From the NCBI RefSeq assembly GCF_026683955.1, contig NZ_CP113343.1:4154001-4218000 (forward strand): a stretch of DNA of 64,000 nucleotides, in the 5' to 3' direction. Under the pieces are notes generated by a model, which was not told the DNA's origin, searched no databases, and saw only the letters and a program-made list of their open reading frames with translations. The stretch is from Arthrobacter sp. MMS18-M83. GTDB taxonomy: Bacteria > Actinomycetota > Actinomycetes > Actinomycetales > Micrococcaceae. Every line of letters starts with the position of its first letter. Position 1 is the first letter of the stretch. The position numbers were made by a program, and so were the translations under genes. This document shows, one piece after another, positions 46,671 to 55,953 of this stretch.

Positions 46671-48445
46671 CTGAAACACTTTTCGGCGGCCCCGCCCTGC
46701 CCCCGGCGTATCCGGAACGCGCAGCCTGGGGGACCGCCCCGAAACTGCGTGCCTGGCAGCAGGAAGCCCTGGATCTGTATCTGAGCACCAACCCCCGTGA
46801 TTTCCTCGCAGTGGCCACGCCGGGCGCCGGTAAGACCACCTTCGCTCTCCGGATCGCTTCAACCCTCATTGACAATGGAACCGTCAACCGCGTGACGATC
46901 GTTGCTCCCACGGACCACTTGAAGCGCCAGTGGGCGGATGCCGCTGCCAAGGTGGGCATTGCCATCGACCCGAACTTCAAGAATTCCGACGGCCAGCACG
47001 GCAGGGGTTTTGTCGGCGTCGCGGTGACGTATGCACAGGTGGCCAGCAAGCCTATGCTCCACCGCGCCAAGACCGAGGCCGCCCGCACGCTGGTCATCCT
47101 GGACGAAATCCACCACGGTGGCGAGGCATTGTCCTGGGGCGACGGATTGCGGGAGGCCTTCGATCCCGCTGCAAGGCGCCTGGCCCTCACTGGTACGCCG
47201 TTCCGCTCGGATACTTCGCCCATTCCCTTCGTCGAATATGCCGAAGACCGCGACGGCATCCGCCGATCGAAGGCGGACTACACCTACGGCTACGGCAGCG
47301 CCTTGAGGGACCATGTTGTCCGCCCCGTGCTGTTTATGGCGTATTCGGGCCAGATGCGATGGCGTACCAGCGGCGGCGACGAAATGGCAGCTTCCCTCGG
47401 CGAGGCCGCCGTGACCAAGGACATCACTTCCCAGGCCTGGCGGACCGCGCTTAACGCCAGCGGCGAATGGATCCCTGCGGTTCTAGCCGCCGCGGACAAG
47501 CGCCTCGGCGAGGTGCGCCGCACCGTGCCCGATGCCGGAGGTCTCGTCATTGCGACGGACCACGACGACGCCCGTGCGTACGCCGGCCAGCTCAAGAAGA
47601 TCACGGGTCAGTCGCCCACTGTGATTCTGTCCGATGATTCCAAGGCTTCGCACAAGATCGAGGAGTTCACCGAGAGCGACAAGCGCTGGATGGTGGCTGT
47701 CCGCATGGTGTCCGAAGGTGTTGACGTCCCCCGGCTTTCGGTCGGCGTCTACGCCACGTCCACGTCCACGCCACTGTTCTTCGCCCAGGCCGTGGGCCGC
47801 TTCGTCCGTGCCCGCAAGCGCGGCGAGACGGCGTCGGTGTTCCTGCCCTCCGTGCCGCCCCTCATGGCCCTCGCCAACTCCATGGAGGCCGAGCGGGACC
47901 ATGCCCTGGACCGGCCCGAGAAGGAGGATCCGGACGGTCTCTTCAACCCCGAAGAGAACCTGATGGCCGAGGCCAACCGCGAGGAGAAGGCGTCGGACTC
48001 CCTGGAAAAGGGCAAGTTCGAAGCACTCGATTCCCAGGCGTCCTTTGACCGCGTGCTGTTCGACGGCGGCGAATTCGGTACGGGAGCAGATATCGGTTCC
48101 GAGGACGAACTTGATTTCCTCGGGATTCCGGGCCTGCTTGATGCCGAACAGGTGGGAACTTTGCTCAGGCAACGGCAACATGATCAGCAGTCGCGGAAAA
48201 AGCGTCAGTCGCCGTTGGCGGCCGCAGCGTCACCCGCGGTTCCGGACCACCGTATGCTGACGGATCTGCGCAACGAGCTTGCCAAGAACGTGGCGGCATG
48301 GTCTGCCCGCACAGGCACTCCGCACGGCGTCGTTCATAACAAATTGCGCGAAGTGTGCGGCGGCCCGGCCGTCGCCCAAGCGAACGAAGACCAATTGCAG
48401 TCGCGGCTGCGCAAGCTTCAGGATTGGTTCATCGGGCGGAAATAG
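46667..48445 (+). CDS. DEAD/DEAH-box (SF2) helicase
   Basis: This 592-residue protein has Walker A ATPGAGKTTF near residue 50, Walker B DEIH near 146, motif III LTGTPFRSD and motifs V-VI SEGVDVPRL and QAVGRFVRA. It belongs to the ERCC3/restriction-helicase-like branch of SF2. The C-terminal 180 residues (EEDELDFLGIPGLLDAEQ and a basic end) are outside the motor. No nuclease is encoded beside it. The GTG start at 46667 is supported by where homology begins. The target (DNA or RNA) is unknown. Confidence 0.88.
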   Translation: MTETLFGGPALPPAYPERAAWGTAPKLRAWQQEALDLYLSTNPRDFLAVATPGAGKTTFALRIASTLIDNGTVNRVTIVAPTDHLKRQWADAAAKVGIAIDPNFKNSDGQHGRGFVGVAVTYAQVASKPMLHRAKTEAARTLVILDEIHHGGEALSWGDGLREAFDPAARRLALTGTPFRSDTSPIPFVEYAEDRDGIRRSKADYTYGYGSALRDHVVRPVLFMAYSGQMRWRTSGGDEMAASLGEAAVTKDITSQAWRTALNASGEWIPAVLAAADKRLGEVRRTVPDAGGLVIATDHDDARAYAGQLKKITGQSPTVILSDDSKASHKIEEFTESDKRWMVAVRMVSEGVDVPRLSVGVYATSTSTPLFFAQAVGRFVRARKRGETASVFLPSVPPLMALANSMEAERDHALDRPEKEDPDGLFNPEENLMAEANREEKASDSLEKGKFEALDSQASFDRVLFDGGEFGTGADIGSEDELDFLGIPGLLDAEQVGTLLRQRQHDQQSRKKRQSPLAAAASPAVPDHRMLTDLRNELAKNVAAWSARTGTPHGVVHNKLREVCGGPAVAQANEDQLQSRLRKLQDWFIGRK

Positions 48446-48478
48446 AGCCGCTTGACTGCTTGGCCGGGATTCCAGGCC

Positions 48479-49105
48479 TCAGCTCTGTCCCAGTTCGACG
48501 CCGTTTTCCTCGAGTTCTGCGTAGGTCTCGCCAAGATCTTCCGCGATTCCGGCGGTGAGTTCGCCGATCACTGTCACGGAGTAGCCGGCCTGGACGGCAT
48601 CCAAAGCGGTGGCCTTGACGCAATAGTCCGTGGCTATTCCGACAACCACCACTTCTTCCACTCCGTGGCTTTGCAGCCAGTCGTCGAGGCCAAGCGCGTC
48701 TTCGTCGAACTCGGCTGAAGGGACGGCGCCGGATGCTAGCTCGCCCGTGGGCACCTCGTCTTCGGGTGCCAGGACTCCTTCGAACCCTGAGTAGGCCGCG
48801 GTGTACTGTCCCTTGCGGAAGTAGGCCTGGATGTATTCGGCATCCAGGTCCGGGTGGAGCTCGGCACCCTTGCTCCCGGCGCGGCAATGCGGAGGCCAAC
48901 TGTCCACCAGGTCCGGCGTGTCCGAAAAATGGCTGCCCGGATCCACGTGCCAGTCCTGTGTGGCCACGATGTGGTCGAAATGCTGGTGATTGGCGTCGAG
49001 GTATTCGCTGATGGCGGCGGCTGCGGCAGCGCCACCTTCCACGGCAAGGGATCCGCCCTCGCAGAAGTCGTTCTGGACGTCGACGATGATCAGGGCCCGG
49101 GACAT
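48479..49105 (-). CDS. pncA: nicotinamidase
   Basis: This 208-residue isochorismatase-fold enzyme hydrolyses nicotinamide to nicotinate in NAD salvage. The triad is D9 (IIVDVQNDFCEGG), Lys in AYFRKGQYTA and Cys in VVGIATDYCVKATALDA. Metal-binding Asp/His are in TQDWHVDPGSHF. It starts with ATG directly after the pncB stop (TGAATG), so both steps of the pathway are translated together. PncA of this type also activates pyrazinamide in mycobacteria. Confidence 0.95.
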   Translation of the reverse strand: MSRALIIVDVQNDFCEGGSLAVEGGAAAAAAISEYLDANHQHFDHIVATQDWHVDPGSHFSDTPDLVDSWPPHCRAGSKGAELHPDLDAEYIQAYFRKGQYTAAYSGFEGVLAPEDEVPTGELASGAVPSAEFDEDALGLDDWLQSHGVEEVVVVGIATDYCVKATALDAVQAGYSVTVIGELTAGIAEDLGETYAELEENGVELGQS

Positions 49106-50434
49106 TCAGTCCTCCTCGTAGATGGTGGGGATTGCCGGCTCGCCTCGTTGCAGCCTCCGGACCACGGGAGGGAGCTCCGCCATGGTGGCTGCATGGCGGT
49201 CATGTGCCCGGACTACCCCTTCGTGCCCTGTCCACCCAGGGAGCAATTCACCATTCTTGATGAACTGCTGGAGCAGCGGGCGGTCGTTGCCGTCGTCTTC
49301 CGGCCGGTGTCCGATGCCTACGATTTCGTGCGTTGCGATGCCGTGTTCGTCAAGTTTGCGGAGGGCGTATTTGCGCCCGCCCACGCTGGCCTTGTTCTTG
49401 GCAACCTTGGCGACAGAGACGAATTCCCCGGCATCGTTGGTGCGGCTGACCAGCTTGTAGACCATGCTGGCCGTCGGCGCTCCCGATCCGGTGACAAGGG
49501 AGGTCCCCACGCCGTACACATCCACCGGGGCCGATTGGAGGGCGGCGATGGCGAATTCATCGAGGTCCGAGGTGACGACGATCCTGGTGTTGACGTTGCC
49601 GAGACTGTCCAGAAGCTCGCGAACCCATTGTGCCTGGGCCACCAGGTCTCCGGAATCCAGGCGGACCGCTCCGAGCTTGTCACCTGCGAGTTCGACGGCG
49701 GTGCGAACCCCCGTCCCGACGTCGTAGGTGTCTACCAAAAGCGTTGTTCCCGGTCCGAACGCGGAGATCTGCGCTTCGAAGGCCTCGCGCTCGGTATCGT
49801 GCAGGAGCGTGAAGGAATGGGCCGCGGTGCCTACGGTCTTGATGCCGTAACGGCGGCCGGCCTCAAGGTTTGAGGTGCTGCCAAAACCTGCGATGACCGC
49901 GGCCCGTGCGGCCGCCGTCGCGGATTCCTCCTGGGTGCGCCGGGAGCCCATCTCGATGCAGGGCCGGTTCCCCGCGGCACTGGTCATGCGGGAGGCAGCC
50001 GAAGCTATGGCGGTGTCGTGGTTGAGCACGGACAGGATGTAAGTTTCCAGGATGCACGCTTCCGCGAACGTGGATTCGACGATCAGGATGGGGGAGCCGG
50101 GGAAGTATGCTTCACCTTCGGGATAGCCCCAGATGTCGCCGGAGAACCTGTAGTCAGCCAGGAAGTCCAGAGTTTGCCTGTCCACCACTTTGTGCTGGTC
50201 CAGGAAGGCGAGCTCGGCGTCGCCGAAACGGAAGTCCTTGATTCCTTCGAGCAGCCGGCCGGTGCCGGCGACAATGCCGTAGCGGCGCCCATCTGGCAGC
50301 CGGCGGGCGAAGGCCTCGAAGACCGAGCGCCGGTGCGCCGCCCCGGAATGCAGGGCAGCTTCCAGCATTGTTAGCTCATAGTGATCGGTGTACAACGACG
50401 TGCGGGGATGGTCCCAGGCGACGGATCTACTCAC
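49106..50434 (-). CDS. pncB: nicotinate phosphoribosyltransferase
   Basis: This 442-residue enzyme joins nicotinate and PRPP to nicotinate mononucleotide. Visible are SLYTDHYELTMLEAAL at the N terminus, the conserved LVDTYDVGTGVRTAVELAG and VRLDSGDLVAQAQ. The GTG start has TAGAGT 6 nt upstream and no Shine-Dalgarno. It forms a two-gene NAD-salvage operon with pncA. Confidence 0.95.
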   Translation of the reverse strand: MSRSVAWDHPRTSLYTDHYELTMLEAALHSGAAHRRSVFEAFARRLPDGRRYGIVAGTGRLLEGIKDFRFGDAELAFLDQHKVVDRQTLDFLADYRFSGDIWGYPEGEAYFPGSPILIVESTFAEACILETYILSVLNHDTAIASAASRMTSAAGNRPCIEMGSRRTQEESATAAARAAVIAGFGSTSNLEAGRRYGIKTVGTAAHSFTLLHDTEREAFEAQISAFGPGTTLLVDTYDVGTGVRTAVELAGDKLGAVRLDSGDLVAQAQWVRELLDSLGNVNTRIVVTSDLDEFAIAALQSAPVDVYGVGTSLVTGSGAPTASMVYKLVSRTNDAGEFVSVAKVAKNKASVGGRKYALRKLDEHGIATHEIVGIGHRPEDDGNDRPLLQQFIKNGELLPGWTGHEGVVRAHDRHAATMAELPPVVRRLQRGEPAIPTIYEED

Positions 50435-50440
50435 GAATTC

Positions 50441-50446
50441 ACTCTA
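50441..50446 (-). promoter_or_regulatory. -10 box of a probable leaderless pncB-pncA transcript
   Basis: TAGAGT on the minus strand lies exactly 6 nt before the pncB GTG. Confidence 0.4.
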
Positions 50447-50450
50447 GTCC

Positions 50451-50529
50451 CCACCGCCTCCCACGTCTCGCTTCGCTCGACGCGGGGCCCTCGCCGGCGT
50501 GGGCCCACCCACCGCCTCCCACGTCTCGC
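50451..50529. repeat. 21-bp direct repeat and palindrome between pncB and clpS
   Basis: The 21-bp sequence at 50451-50471 is repeated exactly at 50509-50529, a 58-nt period. The 10-bp palindrome GTGGGCCCAC (50499-50508) ends the first period. In each unit CCCAC can pair with a downstream GTGGG. The element lies in the short divergent promoter region of pncB and clpS. Confidence 0.7.
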
Positions 50530-50553
50530 CGGTGTGGGCCGGTCCATCCCCAT

Positions 50554-50559
50554 TAGAAT
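50554..50559 (+). promoter_or_regulatory. -10 box of a probable leaderless clpS transcript
   Basis: TAGAAT lies 6 nt before the ATG at 50566, with no Shine-Dalgarno. It is the most consensus-like member of this set. Confidence 0.5.
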
Positions 50560-50565
50560 GGACAG

Positions 50566-50952
50566 ATGACCACTACCGTCGCCCCCGGCACCTGCGCAGC
50601 CACAGACATAGGCTTAAAGGGAGAGGAACGGACGGACACCGCGGAGCAGTCGTCCACCGACGTCCTCAGCGCTGCTGACATCCCTTGGAACCTGGTGGTC
50701 TGGAACGATCCCGTCAATCTCATGAGCTATGTGAGTTACGTGTTCCAGAGCTACTTCGGCTATTCCGAGGCGAAATCCAACAAACTCATGCTCGAGGTCC
50801 ATAGGAAGGGCCGTTCGATCGTGGCGTACGGTGGCAAGGAACAGGTTGAGCAGCACGCGGTTGCCATGCACGGCTACGGTTTGTGGGCAACGGTTGAAAA
50901 GGCGAGCGGCAGCGGCGACGGCCGGGGACGCAAGGGTGGCGCACGTGGCTAA
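50566..50952 (+). CDS. clpS: ClpS adaptor of the Clp protease
   Basis: This 128-residue adaptor delivers N-end-rule substrates to ClpC/ClpA-ClpP. The core fold is PWNLVVWNDPVNLMSYVSYV, with VHRKGRSIV and a last strand GLWATVEKA. The N-terminal 40 residues are disordered. It overlaps the DUF2017 gene by 8 nt, as in the actinobacterial clpS-DUF2017 pair. Confidence 0.95.
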   Translation: MTTTVAPGTCAATDIGLKGEERTDTAEQSSTDVLSAADIPWNLVVWNDPVNLMSYVSYVFQSYFGYSEAKSNKLMLEVHRKGRSIVAYGGKEQVEQHAVAMHGYGLWATVEKASGSGDGRGRKGGARG

Positions 50953-51511
50953 GGCTTTCAAGTACGGACTCAAAGGGATCACCGGCTACCTTGAGCCCGC
51001 CGAGCGCGAACTCCTGCGGGGCCTTCTGGACGATGTCATTTCCATGCTGGAACCGGAGCTGTCCCAGAATGAAGACCCCTTGACGGCCCTGATCGGCCTG
51101 GACATGAATGTCAAGGAACCGTCCGATCGCGCCTTGCTCAGGCTGCTGCCAAACGTCATGAAGAACGACGACGCCGCTTCCCTCGAGTTCCGCCAGCTCA
51201 CCGAGCGCTCGCTGCGGGAAGGAAAAATCGGTGCGCTTAGGGCCGCAGCGATGGGCCTGGACCGCAACGAGCTTGTGCTCACGCCGGAGGAGGCCAAGCT
51301 CTGGTCCATGGCACTCAACGACGTCCGCCTGGTACTGGCCGAGCGCCTCGATATCCGCGACGAAGCCGATGCCGACCATGTCCACGCCATGCAGGACTGG
51401 TCCCAGGCCGAAGACGTAGAGAGCTATCTGGCGCTCGTGTACAACTTCACTACTTGGCTCCAGGAATCGCTGGTGCAGGCCATGATGGCATCGATGGACC
51501 GGAAAGCCTGA
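50945..51511 (+). CDS. DUF2017 domain-containing protein
   Basis: This 188-residue helical protein begins VAKAFKYGLKGITGYLEPAE, with RALLRLLPNVMKNDDAASLEFRQ and a C-terminal YNFTTWLQESLVQAMM. The GTG at 50945 overlaps the clpS end, so translation is coupled. Paired with clpS throughout actinobacteria, it may assist Clp-dependent proteolysis. That role is inferred from position only. Confidence 0.85.
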   Translation: MAKAFKYGLKGITGYLEPAERELLRGLLDDVISMLEPELSQNEDPLTALIGLDMNVKEPSDRALLRLLPNVMKNDDAASLEFRQLTERSLREGKIGALRAAAMGLDRNELVLTPEEAKLWSMALNDVRLVLAERLDIRDEADADHVHAMQDWSQAEDVESYLALVYNFTTWLQESLVQAMMASMDRKA

Positions 51512-51616
51512 GATGAAATTAGACGTGCTCGCTGCCTTCCGTGTGACAAAACAGACACGAGGCCCCCGCCACAAGTCATGGTTGCGGCACATGCCTTGGC
51601 TTATTCTCTAAGAATC

Positions 51617-52687
51617 ATGAACTCAGCATCGGATACGGTATCGGGTGGGGAGAGCGCCGCACCGGCGCCGGAATCCCAGCGCAAGCCGGAAACACTGAAC
51701 AGCAACGCAGACAACACTTTGCTGGGATCACGCCCCATAGGTGTCTTCGATTCGGGAGTGGGCGGGCTTACGGTGGCGCGGTCGATCATCGACCAATTGC
51801 CCAATGAGTCCATCATTTACGTGGGGGACACTGCCAACGGACCTTACGGGCCTCTTCCTATCGCCGAGGTCCGCGCCAACGCCCTCGGGGTCATGGACGA
51901 GCTCGTGGACTCCGGCGTCAAGCTTCTGACGATCGCCTGCAATTCAGCCTCGGCCGCAGTTTTGCGCGATGCCAGGGAGCGGTACACGGCCCGCTACGGG
52001 ATTCCCGTCATTGAGGTCATCCAACCGGCGGTCCGCCGGGCGGTGTCCGCTACGCGGTCTGGCCGGATAGGCGTGATCGGGACATCGGCCACAGTAGGTT
52101 CCCGGGCCTACGAGGACACCTTTGCCGCCGCCCCGGACCTGAGTATCACCTCGGTGGCCTGTCCGGAATTCGTGAGCTTCGTAGAGGCCGGCATCACCAC
52201 CGGTCCGGAGCTCCTGGCCGCAGCCCACGAGTACCTGGAACCGCTCAGGGATGCCGGAGTGGACACCGTAGTGTTGGGTTGCACGCACTATCCGCTGCTG
52301 ACGGGAGTGATCTCATACGTCATGGGGGAGGACGTCACCCTTGTGTCCAGCGCCGAGGAGACCGCCAAAGACGTGTACCGGGCCCTGGCCACCCACGGGA
52401 TCCAGCGCACCGACGCCAGCCTGCCGCGGCACGACTTCATGGCGACCGGCGACGCTGTCCAGTTCGAAATCCTGGCGCGCCGCTTCCTCGGCCCTGAGGT
52501 CCTGTCCGTGCGCCACGTGGACCATGTAGCCGCGCAGTACCCGACAGGAAGCCTCGCGCGCATCACCCCGGAAATGCTGGAGGCCGCCCGGACGGGAGGC
52601 CACCATGCGAGGACCTCCAACTTCGTTGATCCTGCAGCCTTCACCGTAAACGAATTCGGCGCGGCCCGCGGGGGCCGCATCCAGTGA
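51617..52687 (+). CDS. murI: glutamate racemase
   Basis: This 356-residue enzyme makes D-glutamate for peptidoglycan. It has [27 protein letters not shown], and the two catalytic cysteines in TIACNSAS and LGCTHYPLL. Typical MurI is about 270 residues. Here a Ser/Ala/Pro-rich N-terminal extension of about 36 and a C-terminal extension of about 45 residues are added, and both look non-catalytic. ATG 51617 is chosen. The start could lie slightly upstream, but no homology supports that. It overlaps the MBL gene by 4 nt. Confidence 0.94.
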   Translation: MNSASDTVSGGESAAPAPESQRKPETLNSNADNTLLGSRPIGVFDSGVGGLTVARSIIDQLPNESIIYVGDTANGPYGPLPIAEVRANALGVMDELVDSGVKLLTIACNSASAAVLRDARERYTARYGIPVIEVIQPAVRRAVSATRSGRIGVIGTSATVGSRAYEDTFAAAPDLSITSVACPEFVSFVEAGITTGPELLAAAHEYLEPLRDAGVDTVVLGCTHYPLLTGVISYVMGEDVTLVSSAEETAKDVYRALATHGIQRTDASLPRHDFMATGDAVQFEILARRFLGPEVLSVRHVDHVAAQYPTGSLARITPEMLEAARTGGHHARTSNFVDPAAFTVNEFGAARGGRIQ

Positions 52688-53481
52688 AACTGACCATTGT
52701 TGGCTGCACGGGTTCCTTTCCCGGGCCGGGCTCTCCGGCGTCGTGCTACCTGCTGACCGCGCAGGACGGCGAACGCCAGTGGAAGATCGTCATGGACCTA
52801 GGCAGTGGTGCGCTCGGGGCCATCCAGCGGTACACGGACCTTGAGGACATAGACGCGATCTTCCTGACCCATTTGCACCCGGACCACTGCATGGACCTGT
52901 GCGGACTGCACGTGGCAGTCCGCTGGAAGCCAGGCGGTTGGGGTCGGGACAGGATCCCCGTGTGGGGGCCCGCCGCGACGGCCGACCGGATGGCCACTGC
53001 GTACGGGCTGGAACTGGACCCCGGAATGCACGAAGAGTTCGACTTCAGCAACTGGAGCGAACGCCAGTCCGTGCAGCTTGGACCGTTCACCGTGACGCCG
53101 TATGCCGTGAACCACCCGGTGGAAGAGGCCTACGCATTGCGCGTAGAGGTCACGGAGCCGGGCAAGGATGGAAGTCCCGTCACCAGGATCCTGACGTACT
53201 CGGGAGACACCGACTCGTGCCAGGGACTTGAGGATGCAGCCCGCAACGCGGATCTCTTCCTGTGCGAGGCTGCCTTCGAAGAAGGACGCGACGACGACAT
53301 CAAGGATGTGCACCTGACCGGCAAGCGCGCGGGGCAGGCGGCTAAAGCCGCGGGAGCCCGACGCCTCCTCCTGACTCACATTCCCGTGTGGACGTCACAG
53401 ACCAAGGTCATGGCAGAGGCGCGGCCCGAGTTCGCCGGCGATGTCGCCGTCGCGGTTGCCGGGGTTCACTACACCGTCTGA
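52684..53481 (+). CDS. MBL-fold metallohydrolase, Rv1339-like (putative cyclic-nucleotide phosphodiesterase)
   Basis: This 265-residue metallo-beta-lactamase-fold protein has the metal motif [11 protein letters not shown], later histidines in [24 protein letters not shown], and LLLTHIPVW. The gene order murI-MBL-rph-rdgB is that of M. tuberculosis Rv1338-Rv1341, where Rv1339 was reported to be an atypical class-II cAMP phosphodiesterase. I infer the same activity here but cannot prove it. The GTG start overlaps the murI stop (GTGA). Confidence 0.85.
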   Translation: MKLTIVGCTGSFPGPGSPASCYLLTAQDGERQWKIVMDLGSGALGAIQRYTDLEDIDAIFLTHLHPDHCMDLCGLHVAVRWKPGGWGRDRIPVWGPAATADRMATAYGLELDPGMHEEFDFSNWSERQSVQLGPFTVTPYAVNHPVEEAYALRVEVTEPGKDGSPVTRILTYSGDTDSCQGLEDAARNADLFLCEAAFEEGRDDDIKDVHLTGKRAGQAAKAAGARRLLLTHIPVWTSQTKVMAEARPEFAGDVAVAVAGVHYTV

Positions 53482-53512
53482 ACCCGCAGTCCAGCAGCGG
53501 CTGTGTGGTCGC

Positions 53513-53518
53513 TAAGCT
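53513..53518 (+). promoter_or_regulatory. -10 box of a probable leaderless rph-rdgB transcript
   Basis: TAAGCT lies 6 nt before the ATG at 53525, with no Shine-Dalgarno. It suggests a separate promoter after murI-MBL. Confidence 0.4.
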
Positions 53519-53524
53519 TGCAGT

Positions 53525-54283
53525 ATGACTTCCGAAGCCACATCTGTCCCCGTCATCCGTGCCGACGGCCGCACGCCTGACCAGCTCCGTCCCATCAGCA
53601 TTACGCGCGGCTGGTCCAAGCAGGCCGAAGGCTCGGCCCTGATCGAGTTCGGCAACACCCGGGTGCTGTGCACAGCTTCCCTGACTGAAGGCGTGCCGCG
53701 CTGGCTCAAAGGTGAAGGCCGCGGCTGGGTCACGGCCGAATATGCCATGCTGCCGCGGGCCACGAACACCCGTTCCGACCGTGAGTCGGTCAAGGGAAGG
53801 ATCGGCGGACGCACGCACGAGATTTCGCGCCTGATCGGCCGGTCGCTGCGTTCCATCATCGACACCAAGGCGCTAGGCGAGAACACGATCGTGCTGGACT
53901 GCGATGTACTCCAGGCCGACGGCGGAACCCGCACCGCGGCGATCACCGGCGCCTACGTGGCGCTCGCCGAAGCGATCCGATTCGCCCGGGAGAACAAGAT
54001 GATCGCAAAGAACGCGCAGCCGCTGATCGACACGATCGCTGCCGTCTCTGTGGGGATCATCGACGGCATCCCCATGCTGGACCTGCCTTATGTAGAGGAC
54101 GTGCGTGCCGAAACCGATATGAACGTGGTGGTCACCGGCTCGGGGAAGTTCGTAGAGGTCCAGGGAACCGCCGAGGGAGCCCCTTTCGACCGCGATGAGC
54201 TGAATGCGCTTCTGGACCTTGCCCTCATTGGCACGGGCGAGCTGGCGGCGATCCAGCGCGAGACCCTGGCCGAGGCCCCGTGA
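53525..54283 (+). CDS. rph: ribonuclease PH
   Basis: This 252-residue phosphorolytic 3'-5' exoribonuclease trims tRNA 3' ends. It has [39 protein letters not shown] and the conserved [19 protein letters not shown]. Length is normal. Its stop overlaps the rdgB start (GTGA). Confidence 0.97.
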   Translation: MTSEATSVPVIRADGRTPDQLRPISITRGWSKQAEGSALIEFGNTRVLCTASLTEGVPRWLKGEGRGWVTAEYAMLPRATNTRSDRESVKGRIGGRTHEISRLIGRSLRSIIDTKALGENTIVLDCDVLQADGGTRTAAITGAYVALAEAIRFARENKMIAKNAQPLIDTIAAVSVGIIDGIPMLDLPYVEDVRAETDMNVVVTGSGKFVEVQGTAEGAPFDRDELNALLDLALIGTGELAAIQRETLAEAP

Positions 54284-54930
54284 GCGAGGCAATGACCGCG
54301 GTTGTTCCGCGACTCGTTCTCGCCACCCACAACAAGGGCAAACTGCGCGAACTCAGGGAACTCCTCAGGGGGCAGGTCCCAGGGCTCGACGTCGACACCC
54401 AGGTGATTGACGCGGCCGCGGCCGGAGCCCCCGACGTTGCAGAGACCGGGGTAACTTTTGCCGAGAACTCCCTGCTGAAGGCGCGGGCCGTGGCTGAAGC
54501 CACCGGACTGGTGGCGATTGCCGATGATTCCGGGCTCGCCGTGGACGTGCTGGGTGGAGCCCCCGGCATCTTCTCGGCCCGTTGGTCCGGCCGGCATGGT
54601 GACGATGCCGCCAATCTCCAACTCTTGTTGGCGCAATTGTCCGACGTCCCCGACGCGCACCGTGGAGCGGCGTTTGTCTGCGCGGCGGCGCTCGCTGTAC
54701 CCGACGCCGTCGACGGCGGTGGGCGGGAGGTGGTCGAATACGGCCAGTTGGAAGGCACCCTCTTGCATGAACCCCGCGGCGCGGGGGGGTTCGGCTACGA
54801 CCCCGTGCTGCAGCCCCAGGGCCTGGACCGCAGCTGCGCCGAGCTGAGCTCCGAGGAAAAGAACGCCATCAGCCACCGCGGCAAGGCGTTCCGGGCGTTG
54901 CTTCCGGCCATCGTGGACGCCCTGCGCTAG
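54280..54930 (+). CDS. rdgB: XTP/dITP diphosphatase (RdgB/HAM1)
   Basis: This 216-residue enzyme removes non-canonical purine nucleotides (ITP, XTP) from the pool. It has [56 protein letters not shown] and the C-terminal [12 protein letters not shown]. The GTG start is inside the rph stop. A strong hairpin follows. Confidence 0.96.
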   Translation: MSEAMTAVVPRLVLATHNKGKLRELRELLRGQVPGLDVDTQVIDAAAAGAPDVAETGVTFAENSLLKARAVAEATGLVAIADDSGLAVDVLGGAPGIFSARWSGRHGDDAANLQLLLAQLSDVPDAHRGAAFVCAAALAVPDAVDGGGREVVEYGQLEGTLLHEPRGAGGFGYDPVLQPQGLDRSCAELSSEEKNAISHRGKAFRALLPAIVDALR

Positions 54931-54935
54931 AAAAG

Positions 54936-54971
54936 CGAATGGCACCCCCGTTACTGCGGGGGTGCCATTCG
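54936..54971. terminator. hairpin terminator between rdgB and DedA (convergent)
   Basis: A perfect 14-bp inverted repeat, CGAATGGCACCCCC (54936-54949) with its complement at 54958-54971, encloses an 8-nt loop. On the minus strand it is followed by CTTTTC, so it is probably the DedA terminator and may also slow rdgB transcripts. Confidence 0.8.
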
Positions 54972-54991
54972 ACGTGATAGGGCCGGCTCAG

Positions 54992-55768
54992 CTATTCGCT
55001 GCGCTTGCCGGCTTCGTGTTCTTCGATGAATTCTTCGGCGGGTTCTGCTCCAGGTTCGGTGGCCTTGCGCCTCGCAAGGAAGCCGCGGATGACCTCGATT
55101 GCGACGGGGACCACTGAGATCAGCACGATGACGACGAAGATGATGTCGAGGTTGTCCCGGACCCACGGCACCTTGTCGCCCAGAAGGTATCCGAGCAGCG
55201 TGACGCCGCCGCCCCAGAGCACGGCGCCGATGACGTTGAAGATGAAGAACTTGCGCTTGTCCATTTGCGCGACGCCGACGATCACCGGCACGAAGGTGCG
55301 GATGATCGGGACGAAGCGGGCCAGGATCAAGGCCTTGCCGCCGTGCTTTTCGAAGAAGGCGTGCGCGCTTTCTACGTTCTCCCGCTTGAACAGCTTGGAA
55401 TCAGGCTTGTTGAAAATGGCAGGTCCGGCCTTGGAGCCAATGAGGTAGCCGCTCTGGTTGCCGATGATCGCCGACACAATGATCAGGGCGGCAAGTGCCC
55501 AGATATTGAACTTGATGGTGTCCGTGGCCACGAGCAAGCCCGCAGTGAAGAGCATGGAATCGCCAGGGAGGAAGAAGCCCACCAGGAGCCCCGTTTCTGC
55601 GAACACAATTCCGCAGACAACCAAGACTACCCACGGCGCCAAAGCGGGGTTGGCCAGGAAGACCTGTGGGTTCAACCAGTCGGGGAGAAGCGCGGACATG
55701 TGCGGCTGCAACTGTCCTGCGCCTCCCAAAGCGGACACGGCAAAGTCGTTCATCGCAGAAAGGGTCAC
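54992..55768 (-). CDS. DedA family membrane protein
   Basis: This 258-residue integral membrane protein of the DedA/VTT family includes several undecaprenyl-phosphate recycling or membrane-homeostasis factors. Characteristic are FAETGLLVGFFLPGDSMLF, GNQSGYLIG and ILARFVPIIRTFVPVIVGVA (FhRFhPxhRTh motif). The GTG at 55768 has TACCCT 6 nt upstream, which favours it over the ATG at 55753. The C-terminal 40 residues are Glu-rich. Confidence 0.92.
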   Translation of the reverse strand: MTLSAMNDFAVSALGGAGQLQPHMSALLPDWLNPQVFLANPALAPWVVLVVCGIVFAETGLLVGFFLPGDSMLFTAGLLVATDTIKFNIWALAALIIVSAIIGNQSGYLIGSKAGPAIFNKPDSKLFKRENVESAHAFFEKHGGKALILARFVPIIRTFVPVIVGVAQMDKRKFFIFNVIGAVLWGGGVTLLGYLLGDKVPWVRDNLDIIFVVIVLISVVPVAIEVIRGFLARRKATEPGAEPAEEFIEEHEAGKRSE

Positions 55769-55774
55769 CCTTCA

Positions 55775-55780
55775 AGGGTA
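55775..55780 (-). promoter_or_regulatory. -10 box of a probable leaderless dedA transcript
   Basis: TACCCT on the minus strand, 6 nt before GTG 55768. It supports that start. Confidence 0.35.
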
Positions 55781-55953
55781 CGGGACAACCGCCGTCGGGC
55801 CTTGAGACATCCGTTCTTCGCTTATGCTGAATGCTAAGCATGCTGATTATCCACAATCATTCTTAGGCAAAGGACGGGCTGCTTGGACACGTGCGCGACG
55901 GGCAGCACCGAAGGCATTTGAACGGCCCGTGAGCCCACAATCGGAGGAACGAG

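Noticed and set aside
46437..46862. 141-codon minus-strand frame opposite the helicase start
   Set aside because: Low-complexity Arg/Pro/Gly composition and no motif, typical of a shadow frame.
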